Shown here: one piece after another, positions 1 to 13,325 of the stretch
Layout of the letters: every line of letters starts with the position of its first letter
Numbering within the stretch: the first letter of the stretch is position 1
Assembly (NCBI GenBank): GCA_036571765.1
Contig: BROE01000004.1
Span: 1,232,349-1,296,348 of the forward strand
Direction: 5' to 3'
DNA length: 64,000 bases
Source: Plecoglossus altivelis
Lineage: Eukaryota; Chordata; Actinopteri; Osmeriformes; Plecoglossidae
Notes under the pieces: generated by a model
What the model was told of the DNA's origin: nothing
Database searches by the model: none
What the model saw: only the letters and a program-made list of their open reading frames with translations
Program-made: the position numbers and the translations under genes

Positions 1-3000
1 GCGCTGCCCATCAGAAGGCCCTCTGCACTGTCAAAGTCTTGTCTTTTCAAAACTTTCCTCCTCTTGACAAGCACTGTGCATCAGCAACCTTCACACCCTG
101 TCAAGGATGCACAACTCTTGACTATTAGCACCTCGTCCAGTGTCTGATCTCTCTCTCACACACACACACACACACAGATAAATGCACAAAAAAACGTCCA
201 GCGAATGCATCCAGCCAGGATTGTAAACAGTGACATATAATACTTAGAGGTGTTTTTTAGAAACATACCCGTCATGGTGTGTTGGTCTAAGAACATTGAC
301 CGGACTGCCAAATAAAGGGGACGTGAAAGGAGAAAGGATCAATAGTCCAGATATAATACCTTTTGGAAAAGTACCTGTTTACCACACAGACAGTCCAAAT
401 GAAAAACTCACAACCCACCAATGCTGTCTTTATTGGCCTTCTAAAAAACAAACAACACAAAGGGAATGTACACGTCCATTTCCTGTCTTTCAACCCACCC
501 CAAAGCAGCATTTAATTTGCTCCGTGACTCTACCCCCACACCCAAGGCCATTGGTCAGTGCCTGTTCATTTACCAGAGACTGAAACGTCAATATATGCTC
601 ACAACAAGGGTATGCCATAGTACGGTCAACTCTGCAGGTTGCAGTCATTTGGTTCTGACCCTTACCCAAGTTCCTCTGAGTACATAGGAGCAAGTCTGCA
701 GCGAAAACTTCTCATTACAACAATCTATGGTCCACTTCTTCTTTGTGGAAAAGATAAAAAGAATATCAACACAGAGAAAGCTGTGCTGTGGTCTCAAAGG
801 CATAAAAACCTCCACTGGAGTCTGTTTCTCTTCTTCTTTTAAACAGAATCGCACCAGCCCTGTTCCTAGATCTCTGTTGCTTTCAACATGAAGAATTTTC
901 TGGGGCGAACGTAAGAGCTCTGTGAACAAGGGGATAATTCAGTGATATTCAGATTTGTTAGCAGACTTTATTAAATGAAAAGAATGGACCAGTGTTATTT
1001 GCAGCCCTAAACGGACGTCAAGTCTTGAATGTGTTTCAAAAAGAACAGGTTGATAATTTGACCCAACAAGATTGATTCATTGTCATGTCCCTTGAGTCAC
1101 AAAGGCTTCAATTAGCCATCACACGTTAAGAAAATCACTTGTGATTGCTCCCTTTGAATCCTATACTATGTTATTAATATCCAACAGGCATTTATCCTTT
1201 TAAAAAGGGAAAGGTAAAGAATAATCAAACATAATTCACACCCGGTGTCATTCCCTGACAATGAAGGTTGCAGGTGTTGAGTTAATTGGCCCATAAGACA
1301 ACTTTACGATACGAAAGTCAGGAGAAAAACAAGGGCATACACAAGCTCATTCTTTCATATCGGATCTGTATGCAAAGTCCAACACAGTTTGGTCATGCTT
1401 ACGTGGAGTGTTGAGTTTCTCATCCTTTCTGATGCTACTGGGGTTGGCAAGTCACTTTACCTGTTTAATGCTGAATGGATTGGATTTGATTTAGCCAATC
1501 TCTTCAGCATTCTCCTATACCCCCATGCAGCCAAATACGTTTGCCATGTTTAATGATGCATAGGATTTTTCTGAATAGAAGTTATTTATCTTTATCTGGG
1601 TCTTCACACATGGATATGTCAGTTGACAAACTCAAGTATTAAGCACACAGATAACTCAAGATATTGCATCAAGACGCTGCAATAGCCAGCAATCATTGGC
1701 AATGTCCTAGACAAGGAAAATCAAATACACACACAGTCAGCAGAGTCGTCATTTGAGAACTGTGGAATATATAAAAAAAGCTCTGATCTCCTTTGAAAAG
1801 GACGCAGACATGTGCTTGCTTGCACAACCGCTTCACATGATCGATAAAAAACAAAGTAGGGTTTTTTCGGCAACTGTTTCTATTGACCGATTCGCTGAGA
1901 TGAGAACTCTTTTTTGGGGCTGTTATTCTGAGTGGTAGACCACACATTAAGGGTACAATGCAGCTTGCTATCATTCTGTTCAGCTATTTATGCAAATGAC
2001 AGGCTCTTCCATATAGGCTATTCACCACATGTTATTAAAGTATTATTTTTGTGAATGCAAAGAGACACGCAGCGAGATTAGTCTGCTTGAAGAAGGTGAT
2101 ACTGATGCCAGCTTCATGTCTCCGGGTGTTTTTTGTTGCAGGATAAAAAGTACAGTCTTCAATCAATAGCTTTTCTAGCTTTCGAGATTTGAACTTTGAC
2201 CCTACTCGGCAGTAGGGATTTTGTGAAGAACAAACCCCCCCCTCCCTCAAGCATGAGAATGTGTGGGATCCTTGTAACCATAGATTCCATCTAAGAGGTG
2301 CTTGAGGTGACTGTCAACAGCTACCGTTTCTTTGTTGTTGTTGTTGTTTTTTGGGGGGGGGGTTCTTGTTTTTTTAACCAGACGCTTTGTTAAGGTGATC
2401 AGAAGCGCTTCCGTGCCAAGCACAACACCTGCTTCACGTCTACAAAGTTTTACGGCTAACTATGTGCTACAGTATGTTTGCAGTGTGCAGGTGCCTGGCA
2501 TTCTATTACAATTGAAGTGTCTCTCATTAAGGCGTAAAGTAGAAATTAACAGGCAGCACAACGGATGAAACATGGATGAAAAACATGTATAATTAAACTT
2601 AGAAATGTGTCAGATTCCACGAACCATACGGTAATTTCACAGTAGAAATTGGGCTTGTTAGACTGTCATTATGACGCGTATGCACCGTCTTCTCAAGTGT
2701 AAAGAATCGCGTGTCACATGCAACCGTCTCCTGCTGTGTCGTCCTCACGCTTGCGTTTGAATTAAAAGTTGCTGAGAGATGCTGAGTCGTTCACACTTGA
2801 CATAGCAAACGCCTGCGCGCGTTCGATGTGTAACACTAGTTAACGAAAAGCATGTCTCTCTCGCACAACCAGTGACTGGCCGCCTATTAGACACAATGGA
2901 AGATGACAGACAAGACTCAGACGTTCAACTGTTACATGACGTCATACATCGAATCCCTGTTGAATATTCTTTTAAAATTTAAATTTACATCTTACTGGAA

Positions 3001-5940
3001 TCGAAACCTTGATGTGTTTCATATTTCAAAAATGTGTAAAGCAAAAGTTGACACGTGATAGTAACTCCCTCTGCAGAGTTAGGCTTCTCTTCACTACGAC
3101 GAAAATACTTTGGGGCCGACAGCTTATTATGTTATTCTCTTTCATGTCTTTGGAATAAACTTATCACTTTAATAGTCTTTTCCAGATCTCACATTGATTC
3201 TCTTCCCTCTCGGCTTGTCGGGAAACTTCAGATAGAAATGACGACCAAAGGGAATAAATAGACTCTCTGATATGCAAGATTCCTTAATCAGCCTCTGACA
3301 AACAGTCAAAGTTCACCCAGAGATCTAACCTCCACATGACATGCGTTGTGCCTTCCTCAACAGAATTCCATCCATGTTACCAAAGCTGCTTAAAAGTGAA
3401 GGTGACCCTGCGATTACAACCTGCTGTGCCAAGCTCAAGAGCTTCATCACACGTTGCCAACAGGATCGGCTGTGTCCTCACCAACACTGTTGATGTGGTC
3501 CCAAAAAGGAAGACTGATTTCCCAGGTAGGCATCCAAGTACCTTGTGAAGTTAGTAAACAAACAGTCTTTGACCTATTTCACCAACTGTTGAAATCCATG
3601 TCTGGATAGAAAAGTATCATGCTGTGTACACTGCGGGTGCTTGAGTTATATTGTACCTTGATCTATGTACCTGCCATGTTTTTAAGATCGGATCCTTGCT
3701 TTCATGAGGTCATACGTTTTCCTGGCAAACAATGGCTTCAAACTGAAGCCCTTGTTGAGGTCAATTGACGTGGAAAACAGGATTTCCATTCCGGCATTTC
3801 CATTCAGGAGTTATAATGTCATAAAGCTGAAGAATTTCTCTGTGCAAAGGCAATCTCGTGAGGAACCCCCTAGCACATCTGATGCTGGCGGATTCGTTAC
3901 ATCAAGGACCATGGCTGCCAATTCCCTCCCATGTGGCCTGTGCTGAAATGCCAATACCAGGTGAAAAACAGCAGAAGTTTCCCATTAATCCTCGCAGTGG
4001 GCTTGTCTGGGCCAGGGAGGTGGGAGGTGGGGCTCTCTGGCTCCAAGTGCTGAGTTAGTTCTCCTACGCCCTCCCCCCCTCCCCTCCCCTGATCAACCCA
4101 TGACACAGGACGGGGTCACCTCCATAGGCACGACTGAATTCCTCCTACCTCAGGACTGGATCCTGACAGGATTGCCAAGCCCTCCTAGGAATCCACGAAG
4201 CCCAATTAGTCATCGACACAAACTTGCAACTGCAGCAGAATATGCTGAGGGGGGGGGGGGGATGAAGGAAGTACTTTTATCACTTCGATGAGAAAGTGCG
4301 TATAGTTTGCGTGAGTGTTGTGTTGATAGTTATCTTGTCAGCGTCTGAACAGAAACACATGGGCCAGCAGTTTTCTCTCTAATTCTCTAATCTGTTTCTT
4401 AACTTGTATTAGATCTTTCCGATAGGATATACATTTCCGACAATTTTGTAGCTGTCAGACCAAAACACTATCATAATGATGAACATTTAATCTGGAGATT
4501 TGATAGGAGCCAAAGGCTGCACATTTTTATGTAGCATAGGGGTGAGGAAATAAAAAATAAATTCTGTATCTGATCCCAAATCATCCCTGTTAGATAGCTG
4601 CAGTATCAGTGATTCTCTTTTAATACGACCACCTTCTCCTCAAGGGGTTGGGCAAAAGCAATTCATGATCCCAGGCCTGTAAATTCAACTTGAAATAAGG
4701 CTGACCGGATTCATGTCTTCCTGTCAAATTTAGTGTTGCGAAAGTACAGCTGGTTTTGTCAGAAAAGCAATATTTACCTGTGAAAATTATAGTTTTTACA
4801 GTGGCCATCAATTTTAAGGGTTCAGTTAAACTTTTAGACTCATTTGTCTTCAGAATATTATTAATTTGTTGCTCTGGGCCAGGTTATATCTAGAAAATCA
4901 ATAGAGCGTGCACCGGTTACAATTAGGTGGAAATTAATCAGAGCAACAGGCTTGTTCGCCCTGTTAATAATCAAGGGACATGCCCAGTAACACCCAGGAA
5001 GCAGACAAGAGAGCAGAAAGGCCTAAGTCAGGTGTACACCCACAGATCAATCAAAAGGCTTTTATGAAAATGGTCAAAAAATGGGAAAGATTCAGCAATC
5101 GACCTGTGATGAATACACTGGTGTAGGAGTGTGTGCAGGAATCGATGGCAGATGATTTATTTCTGGGGTCATGATGGCAGCTAGCTGAGGCTTTTGGAAG
5201 GCTGAGGTCTTTATTTGCAAGCAATCCCCAGTGTCGGTCGATCCCCTGCTTCTCTTGTCTACGGAAGGACAATGCGGACCCTTGACTGCAATGCATTGAC
5301 ACACTAATATTGATAATAACGACACTGAAAAAAAAACAACAACAAGGTTGACAAAAAAAATTAGCCGGCACTTTCTGTCAGCTTCTGAACGGTTGGTGTG
5401 GGAGTGACTCATTTGTGAAACCCACACAACCGTCGAGTGTGAAAATATCGATGTTTGATGTCGGAATGAGACAAGAGGAGCATTTCTAATATCCAGACAC
5501 GATGCAAATCTATACGATGCACTTTTTAAAGCCATTCATGATGTACCTTCACGTGTGGTACCACGCTGTCTGAACTGTACCAGAGGGTCTCCGAGGGCAC
5601 TGGTTTCAATGATCCCTCTGGTGAGATACCAAACGTCCGCATGATGATTATCTTCGCTCTGGGGCTTGTCGCTTTGCCGTTCTACAAAGCGCTCATTAGT
5701 GCAGCGTGAATGGCGTCCACTGCACTAAGTGCTGTCTCTCTCGGCTGTGCGGGTGCTGTGGTGGCTGTCCTCTCCTGGGCCGTGACAGCAGCAGGTAAGC
5801 CTGGTCAGTGCCTGGACACCTAATTGAACGTCTCTGCCCCCCAACTCAATTTCAGTCAAAGTGAAGTAAGAGAGGAGCTCCTGGGATGCTTTCGGGAAAG
5901 AGCAGGGGTGTGATCTAGACGGTCTGATGGGGCGGGGTGA
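1..5940. other. Intergenic DNA, no gene seen
   Basis: Single-copy, AT-leaning DNA. No reading frame here looks like a known protein: the open frames are short, overlap on both strands and lack splice-flanked conserved blocks. Small simple-sequence tracts occur: (CA)n at about 148-176, a TTG run followed by a G run at about 2332-2361, and a G run near 4250. The stretch around 4880-5000 (homeodomain-type TAAT cores, little repetition) looks like possible conserved non-coding DNA, but this cannot be tested without alignment. By map3k7 synteny this is the edge of a gene-poor interval. Confidence 0.6.
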
Positions 5941-5945
5941 GAAGT

Positions 5946-5988
5946 CTGTGTGTGTGTGTGGGTGTGTGTGTGTCTCTGTGTGTGTGGG
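5946..5988. repeat. Short GT microsatellite
   Basis: An interrupted (GT)n tract with GGGT and CTCT interruptions, followed directly by unique sequence. A simple length-variable microsatellite with no gene beside it. Confidence 0.85.
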
Positions 5989-7329
5989 GCAGGGGTTGTA
6001 CAGGAAATGTGGACTGACCTTGTGTTTAAATTTCAGGTGTAACGCCAATACCTTCAGCATTAGTATGCATCGCATCAAAACCATAAGTGACCACCCTGTG
6101 ATATCCAGCTGGAGGGGGACTTATTCCCTTGGCCTGCCTCCACCTAAAGATATTCCCTTTTATAGACTTTAAAATTATAACATTGCCTTTATATATTTAA
6201 TGGGACAGAGTAAACTCCAATCGTCTCCAACTGTCTGTGCCAACAAATTACTATTTCACCTCTATCATTACTGTCACAAATCGGATGTACGCATCTCTGA
6301 GATTTTCTCATATTGTTTCCCTTACTGCAAGCATAGCTCGTTGAATTCAAACCCACAGTCTTTCTTACACAGACTCTATTGTCTACCACTACTTTGGTTT
6401 TCAGATTTTTCTTGATTTAAATGTAATTTAGAGTGTCTGTTTCTCGTGTGGTGCCAGTACTGAAATGAAAATGGGGTTTAAATATCTTTCAATGCCCAAG
6501 GAGGTCCAAGTTAATAGTATCCAGTCAAAACATTGTCCCTCTATTCCAGCAACTGATCTAGTCAGCTTTGCTGTAGCTCTGTTCCTTAATGCTAGATCCC
6601 AACATAAATAGAGATATGCATATCTAGACATCTCATCTCACATAACGTCTGTAACCCTAACTTTATTACTCACATTCACAATCATAAAATGCTTAGAGGA
6701 ATGTCTGGCATTATGTTTAGATGTTGTCAGTAGCAATTATCCACTTCAACAACACACTGGAGTGTGGAATGACCTCTGAATTGCATGAACTCAAATAAAC
6801 TCATACAGTGTTATGGAACAAACCTCAAACTTTGTGTGGCATGACCCAAAACACAAAAGGCAGGTATTTGGACAGATATGAAAGTTAAAGATGATCATAA
6901 GAATTGAGAATTTTTATGAATTCTTTATCCTTAAACCCTAACTATATGTCTTGACTTCTTCTCCAGAGCCATGGACATGTTCGTTTTCTCTGGGTCCATC
7001 TCATTCCCCCCCTGAAACTTGTTGGCAATAACTGAAGCAGTAAGTGTAAGACTACAATGGGATTGAGCTTGTATATTTCTATTAAAGCATTCGGTTCCCC
7101 TGCCTGTAGCTTCAAGGCTGTTCGCAGTCTCCGTCAACCCTGTCCAGACTGTACCCTCCTATATCTCCTAATCAATCTACACCAGAATCACACCTGACGG
7201 CCATATGGAGGGAGTGAGGGAGGCTTTCTCAGGTATCAATACCCCCTCACACAACGCGCTCGCACAAGCGGAGTCGATCTCACACTCGACCACAGGATCA
7301 GCTCATCTCAGTGACGCGCCCCATTCGCC
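5989..7329. other. Intergenic DNA, no gene seen
   Basis: Unique AT-rich sequence with no convincing exon, RNA gene or mobile-element terminus. Open frames on both strands are short and unremarkable. Confidence 0.55.
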
Positions 7330-7735
7330 GCTCCCTCTCCTCGCGCGTGCGCCGTGGCCTCCCCCTCCAACTCCTAATCTTAATCCTCTCTTCCACTCAC
7401 TCCTCACTCCGCACTCCTTCCCCTCCATCTAACCCCCCACTCCACCTCCTCCTCCCTGCCGAACTCCTATCCAAACCCCACCTCCTCACCTTCTACCCCC
7501 TCCATCTAGCCGCGCGCCGAGCGTCGCACAGCTCCTGCCACTCCCCACCCTGTCCATTTCACCTAACCCCTAATCACCCTCCTCCCCCCTCCAAACTCCT
7601 ACAGTCCAAACCGCCCCCACTTCTCCACCTCCTCCACCTTCTCCCCCTCCATCTAACCCCCCACTCCAGCTCCTCCACCTCCTCCACCTCCACCACCTCT
7701 TTCCGTCAAAACTCCACCCGTCTCGTGCCCCACAC
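7330..7735. repeat. Degenerate C-rich, pyrimidine-rich repeat block
   Basis: About 400 bp in which the + strand is nearly all C, T and A, with recurring CTCC, CCACCTCCTCC and CATCTAACCCCCCACTCC strings. The last of these appears near 7428 and again near 7650, so the block looks like a degenerate duplication of CTCC-rich units. A 233-codon open frame crosses it (7311-8012), but its Pro/Leu/Ser/His-rich translation is what a pyrimidine repeat gives, so it is not called a gene. The complementary strand is G/A-rich and could adopt non-B structure. Confidence 0.7.
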
Positions 7736-8604
7736 TCACACTCAGGCGCACACACACACTCAGGCATGTATGCACACACACAGACACAACCCCTCTACTA
7801 CCCCCCCCACCCCTCCATCTTTCTATGCTCCGGGATGTGGGAGGTATCCCCTCCGTACTAGTTTCACAACTCAGTCAGTCAAGAATCCTCTCACATTTTT
7901 CCCCTATTCCAGGGCACCACTCAATGCCAGGAGCAATCCGGTGACAGCAGGTTCCGACACAAGTACAGCACCGGCAGCATATTTTCGCTACTTGTTTGCA
8001 GCAGTAAATTAGAGTCCCTTGAAGTTTGGCTTGCTGTGCGTGGCTTGTGATTGGAAGAGAACAGAGAGAGATCACACGCATTGTCAGGAGGGGGGGAAAA
8101 CAGCGATGTGTCTCTGTGCCAGATGTTTGTTCCAGTGGTGCTGGTTGGTGTTTGCTCTGTTGTGTGAGCAAGACTAATTGTGGAGGCAATTCCTAAATTT
8201 GCGCTAATTACAAGTGATCACGGGTGAAATATCGCAACCTAGAAAGTGTGCCTTGGAGGAAAAATGGAGGCCATATTTCATCGGTAAACGTAATCCGTCC
8301 GCAAACCATGCTCTGTATCCAGCGGTGATCGCCTTGAGGAAATATTAAGTTCATTACTAGTGAACACGGACAGCCATTTCCATGCCCCAGGCCAGGCCTG
8401 AACCATGGAGTCATTCATCCATAGGCACATGAGTCTTCAGCGGTCAGACTGATCAATGAGGCTTCTTGGGAGGGAAAAAATCGGATTGTTTATTCATAAA
8501 GCCACATTGTAAATGACAGCTTTACGAGCCAGGGGTGGACACAAAGGCATTTCTCCTCCTAATCAACCACAGATGACTCTGCCCTCTCTGCTGCACCCTA
8601 TCTA
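7736..8604. other. Intergenic DNA, no gene seen
   Basis: A short CA-rich tail (about 7736-7790) and then unique sequence. Nothing resembling an exon, RNA gene or transposon end was recognised. Confidence 0.5.
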
Positions 8605-8661
8605 TTCTGTGTGCGCACCCACATGCACACACACACACAGAGTGTGCGCATGCCCACATGT

Positions 8662-8692
<31 letters not shown>

Positions 8693-8925
8693 GTGCGTAC
8701 CCACATGCACACACACACACACATAGTGTGCGTACCCACATGCACACACACACACGTAGTGTGCATACCCACATGCACACACACACACACAGAGTGTGTG
8801 CGTACCCACATGCACGCACACACACAGAGTGTGTACGTACCCACATGCACACACACACACAAACACTCACACACAGAGTGTGTGCGTACCCACATGCACA
8901 CACACACACAGAGTGTGTGCGTAGA
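8605..8925. repeat. Compound minisatellite: CA runs alternating with a GTGCGTACCCACATG block
   Basis: About eight to nine tandem units, each a (CA)n run followed by AGTGTGTGCGTACCCACATG or a close variant. Units vary from about 35 to 60 bp because the CA runs differ in length. Long open frames on both strands are repeat translations (His/Thr on one strand, Cys/Val on the other), not genes. The constant block contains GTACCCACATG in nearly every copy, so this is a true higher-order minisatellite rather than a plain CA microsatellite. A GA-rich tail (8925-8985) follows. Confidence 0.9.
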
Positions 8926-10659
8926 GAGAGAGGAAGGGAGACTAGAGGTGGGGGAGAGAGCAATACAGAGAGAGACCAAGAGAGTGTTTAGTTGTAACTG
9001 AATTTGGTCATTAGCAGGGCACCGAATCACCCATTTTGTCAGCTCTGACAAATCATTTAATGGAATGTTGCCTGTTCATAGAAACACAGACAGATGCTTC
9101 CTATTTGCACTCCACAATGCAGAATCTGTGACTGTCTGCGGAACCCAATCAAACACTGGTGAGTGTGAAGAGATGGAGGAGAGGGACTTAGTCGGTAGGG
9201 TTAGTCTGTATCTCAGATCCCTTTTACATTTCTGTCTTCTCGCCTCTCTCTTTTCTTCTTTGTTCATATTCTGCCCCCTATGGACGAGCAGAGGTATTGT
9301 CAGCTCCATTGTGAAACCAACATTTTAGCATTTCACCAAGACAACAATCACGACACAGTAGAAAACAATAGCTTTGACTTGCATCCTATCATACCTTTTT
9401 ATGTTAAGTGTTTGTTTTTTCAAGTGAACGCTCCCAAATATAAAGTTCCCTTTTCACAAAACATGTTTCGAATGATATACACTGAAAGGCTATTGGTTAA
9501 AGCATAGTGGTTATCCCTTCTCTTATATAACTGGGAACCAGCAGTAAAATTATGCTTAGCTAGCATGAGTACCATTCTAACAAGATTTTTTTCTCTCTCT
9601 CTCGTATAGCGAAAAAACTGGAGAAGCCCTTGGAGGGGATAGTCGTAGCTGTCTCCCATTATAATTGCTTCTAGGTTCTGCTTGATCCGTCAGTCAGGGA
9701 GAGCAACAGAATTTACATCTTCACCCGGTCAGAGGAGACAGTACCAGCAGCTCTATGTCTTTCTATTCCCCTCCATGCAACTCTGCCTCAATACTGCCTC
9801 CACAACAAGGCCTGCCCCACTGAACGAGGTAAACCCCCATTCGGTCCATTACTCTGTTGATTTTGTCAATAGGCAATTTGTTCTATTATGGAATTTAATG
9901 GCAAGTCATTATCTAAATTGGCACCTGCGATGGCTAAGAACTGTAGATCCCTGTACATCTCTGCGGGCTATTATCAGATAGACCACAAGCTGGGGTTGGA
10001 ATAGCAAGCAGCTCATGGATTGGAGGATTCAACATCCACAGGATGAGTAAAAAAGATCTGATTGATGGATTGATGGATGGATGGATTAGTCATGCTGCCT
10101 CGTCCTATGACAAAACCGATGAGAATTAACACATAGTATGAAATCGCTACAGGATTCTGGGATGATTTCTAGACAGGGAAGGTAGCTTCCTGTTATGCAA
10201 CCCTGAAAAGCTTGTCACTACGCACGCAACTGTGTGAATTTATGCACAGCCAAAAAAATCCTGTTTCTAAAAGTTTTCCCACAGTACAGTATGTATAATA
10301 AAGAAGCTGAGCTTACTGAAGAGATAGCTTTTTCCTTCCTAACCATACCTGTATGATTAAATGCATTGGCAAGGCCTCTAAGCCACTGAATCCATCATTT
10401 AGTACATTCAAAGATTCATCAGGTTCCTAAGTGTCTTTGCTGGCACACAATGAGTCGACAGAGTAGAAAGTGTGACTGTGTCCCATGGTTCACAAAGTAA
10501 GAACTGCGGAAAGTAATTGTGCAGTGAATATCACTTCATAAAACGGTTATGGCTGAAACTCTCTTTCTTAAAGTGCTGCAGATTAGATTCAGTTAAACAA
10601 CTCCCACCCCCCACTAGAAGCAGACATGTACTGGAGAAAGACAATAGGGCCACACCAGT

Positions 10660-11140
10660 TTTTTTTTCCTTCTATTTTCGTGTCTGGGCGACCACGGCAC
10701 CACGTAATATTCATATTCCTTGTAATTATTTCCAGTAGGAGGAAACTGCGGTTAAAATGTACTGAACTGTGCACAATAGACGCAGCAGGGCCTTTGTTAA
10801 TCCAGTTTCCAAATGGGAGCCACTTGTCAAGGTCACACTCAAATCCGCTATTAATTTGTCCCCTGACAATAACTTCCTGGGGTTTCCCAGCCATCTTTCA
10901 TCAGAACAAGCCAATCACTTTCCGGCGTATTTACAGAAATCGACAGCAACAGACACCCGCAGACAACCAATTGAATCTCTCGCCCCCTGTATCCTTCCAA
11001 ATGACCATGTAATATTACCACAGTTGCTCCTATCACATCAGGACAATTTGTCTTGGAAACAGTTACTGGGGGAGGAGCAGAGAAAGAGGCAGTTATTACA
11101 GTTATCATTTCAGAGCTGCTTCCATAATATTACTTGGTGA
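10660..11140. promoter_or_regulatory. Candidate conserved non-coding element
   Basis: A 480-bp stretch free of simple repeats and open in several frames on both strands. It has three near-identical TAATATT words: 10705-10711, and TAATATTAC at 11010-11018 and 11125-11133. ATTAAT and CAATTG words lie nearby. It lacks a plausible pair of splice sites framing a conserved peptide, so a coding exon is unlikely. Calling it an enhancer is inference from composition and gene-desert context only. Confidence 0.25.
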
Positions 11141-13258
11141 AAGTGAACCACACACTACAGTCATGGCCATAATGTTTCCTGAACTTGCCTGGATTCCCCA
11201 TTCTTACTGCACAAACCTCACACAAAAGAGTGGTTAAAGAGATACCACGTAGATCAATACAGCTTTATTTGAGATCACAGGTTGTAGCCGCACAGATGTT
11301 CAGCACAAACATGAAGCGTCAGCATTCATCTGCAAAATCAGAGCTTTTGTCTTTTCTTTTGCACTCCCTTTCCAATCAGGGGGAGAATCCTTTCTGCCTG
11401 CCACAACCAATACTGCCACCTCACACATTTACCAGGTTTGACATTGTGGTGAACCACACTGTCGAATATCGAGGTTTTGCTTCAGTGTTGGAGGGGAGCC
11501 GGTGGGTGAGGGTGAGGGTGAGGAGGGGAGGGGAGGGGAGGAGAAGTTCAGCAGAGAGGACGCGTGGGTGGCTAGTGCGTGTGCCTCCCAAATTCTGCCC
11601 AAAAGAGACAAACGAAGGCCTCTCTGGAAGTGCATAAAGTTGTGTTGGGTTTGGAGGATTAAGCAATAAGAGGACAGGATCATAAACTCACTGCAGTGCT
11701 GTTGTGAATAATGCAGGTGGTGTGGAGACACTGGGGGGAAAACAGTGGCTCCGGCCAAGGTAACACAAGAGACACGGAGCATCGAGCAGGCAGACGCCCA
11801 AGGACAAAGAAGATCCAGTTTTCCCCGCCTGCTCCAAACTCTTTCAAAAGGAACCATCTGACCAGAGACTGCTGAGTAGATATATTTCTTAAAAATGTCT
11901 GTATTGAGGTCTGTCAAGGTGTACGGACTTTCTTACTCATTTATGAGGTTCGTCTCAGTGGTGTCGAAGAGAAGGAAAATAACACTTTCCACTGACAAAT
12001 TCAGTTGTGCTTCTAGCCTACACGGTACGTGACTTCAAGCTGTAGTTGCAGGGTGAAAATGCTTGTCTATCATGCAGTAGCCTTCCTTTTCTTCAATCAA
12101 TCAGGCATTTTATTTCATATGGCAGATTTCAGTCAACGTTGCCTATATTCTTTTCATGCAGTTTCTATTTCCAACACATTTCCAGTTTTAGCCAGTTTTT
12201 CTTTTCGCACCTGTGGTGACTCATTACAATTTGCCACAAAATGACAGCAAGGGTTAGGTTTTAGGGGGTCACTTTAAGCAGATAAAGGGTCTCTCCAACG
12301 AAAATCTGTATCACAACACAAATAGATACACTCTGCTAGGGTCAGGACCTTTAGACAACACATCGCCATCACCCCTATTATTTTGCCCCACCCTTTACTG
12401 ATAATGGTCTGCTCGGCTGTATATGGATACATAGCAGCACATGGTGGAACTTTGGAGATTTCTGCTCACGACACATTTCATAAACAGTTGTTCCTGTTAA
12501 CTTGGAAACAAATAGAGTTCTAACTTTTGGACAGCACTTACTTAATCTTAATTAATTAATTGGTGTTCCTGTTGTGTACTGTTGAGAGGTGAGCCCTTGA
12601 GAGTAACAGACAGTGTGAAAAGAACTGTTTGTTTGTTCATTGATTATCACTTGGACCTTCGAGGCAGAGTCTGGCAAGTCTTGATACAATCTGTTCCTTG
12701 CTTTCTTCTTTCTATCTCCCCTTGCTGTTACCAGTCCACGATGAGGGCTATAGCCACATTAAAGCCATTTCATTGAGATGGGCTGCTAAGACATGGCTTT
12801 GAAGCGTCTGTTTGGACCTCCAGCCATGGGCTAAAATGCAGCAGTACAGGCTCTGAGAGACCGACAGCAGATGTTCATGTTGTTATTTGTTATACGAAGC
12901 AAATGGCTTAACTTTGAATTCGTTAAAGACACAAAAAACATTTAATGAATTCTGATTAGCAGCTGACAGCGGAAGGCAAACAGACGGAGAACAACGAAAA
13001 ATTAGACTGGATATCAAATTCGAGCGGGAACTGGGCACTCTTATGACTACAAACCATACCTGTCACTATTCTGAAATGCACAGTTCAATCAAATGGGTGT
13101 GGACATAACTGTAATGGAAGGAAGATGATATATGACGATGCGTTGGAATCCTAAGAATGGAAACCAAACGATACAGAGGAAGAGATATGATTCTCTATAC
13201 AAACTGTCAACTGGCTCTCTGTCGTTTCATGGCTCATTCTGTGGATTGGCACTAGCCT

Positions 13259-13325
13259 CCTAATGACAATCTACCCATCAACATGTAGCCTCCTTGCTAC
13301 TTGATGGGTCTAATTGTCCAACAGG
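13259..13325. other. Imperfect long hairpin (pre-miRNA-like or fossil inverted repeat)
   Basis: Nested complementary blocks fold about a 6-nt loop. GTAGC pairs with GCTAC, ACCCATCAA with TTGATGGGT, GACAAT with ATTGTC, and CCT with AGG, with a 3-nt bulge and two small internal loops. That gives about 23 base pairs within 67 nt, the size of a microRNA precursor. No known miRNA seed family was recognised. It may equally be an old inverted repeat or chance. Confidence 0.3.

Noticed and set aside
7311..8012. 233-codon open frame
   Set aside because: It runs through a pyrimidine-rich repeat and a CA tail. The translation is low-complexity Pro/Leu/Ser/His with no domain.
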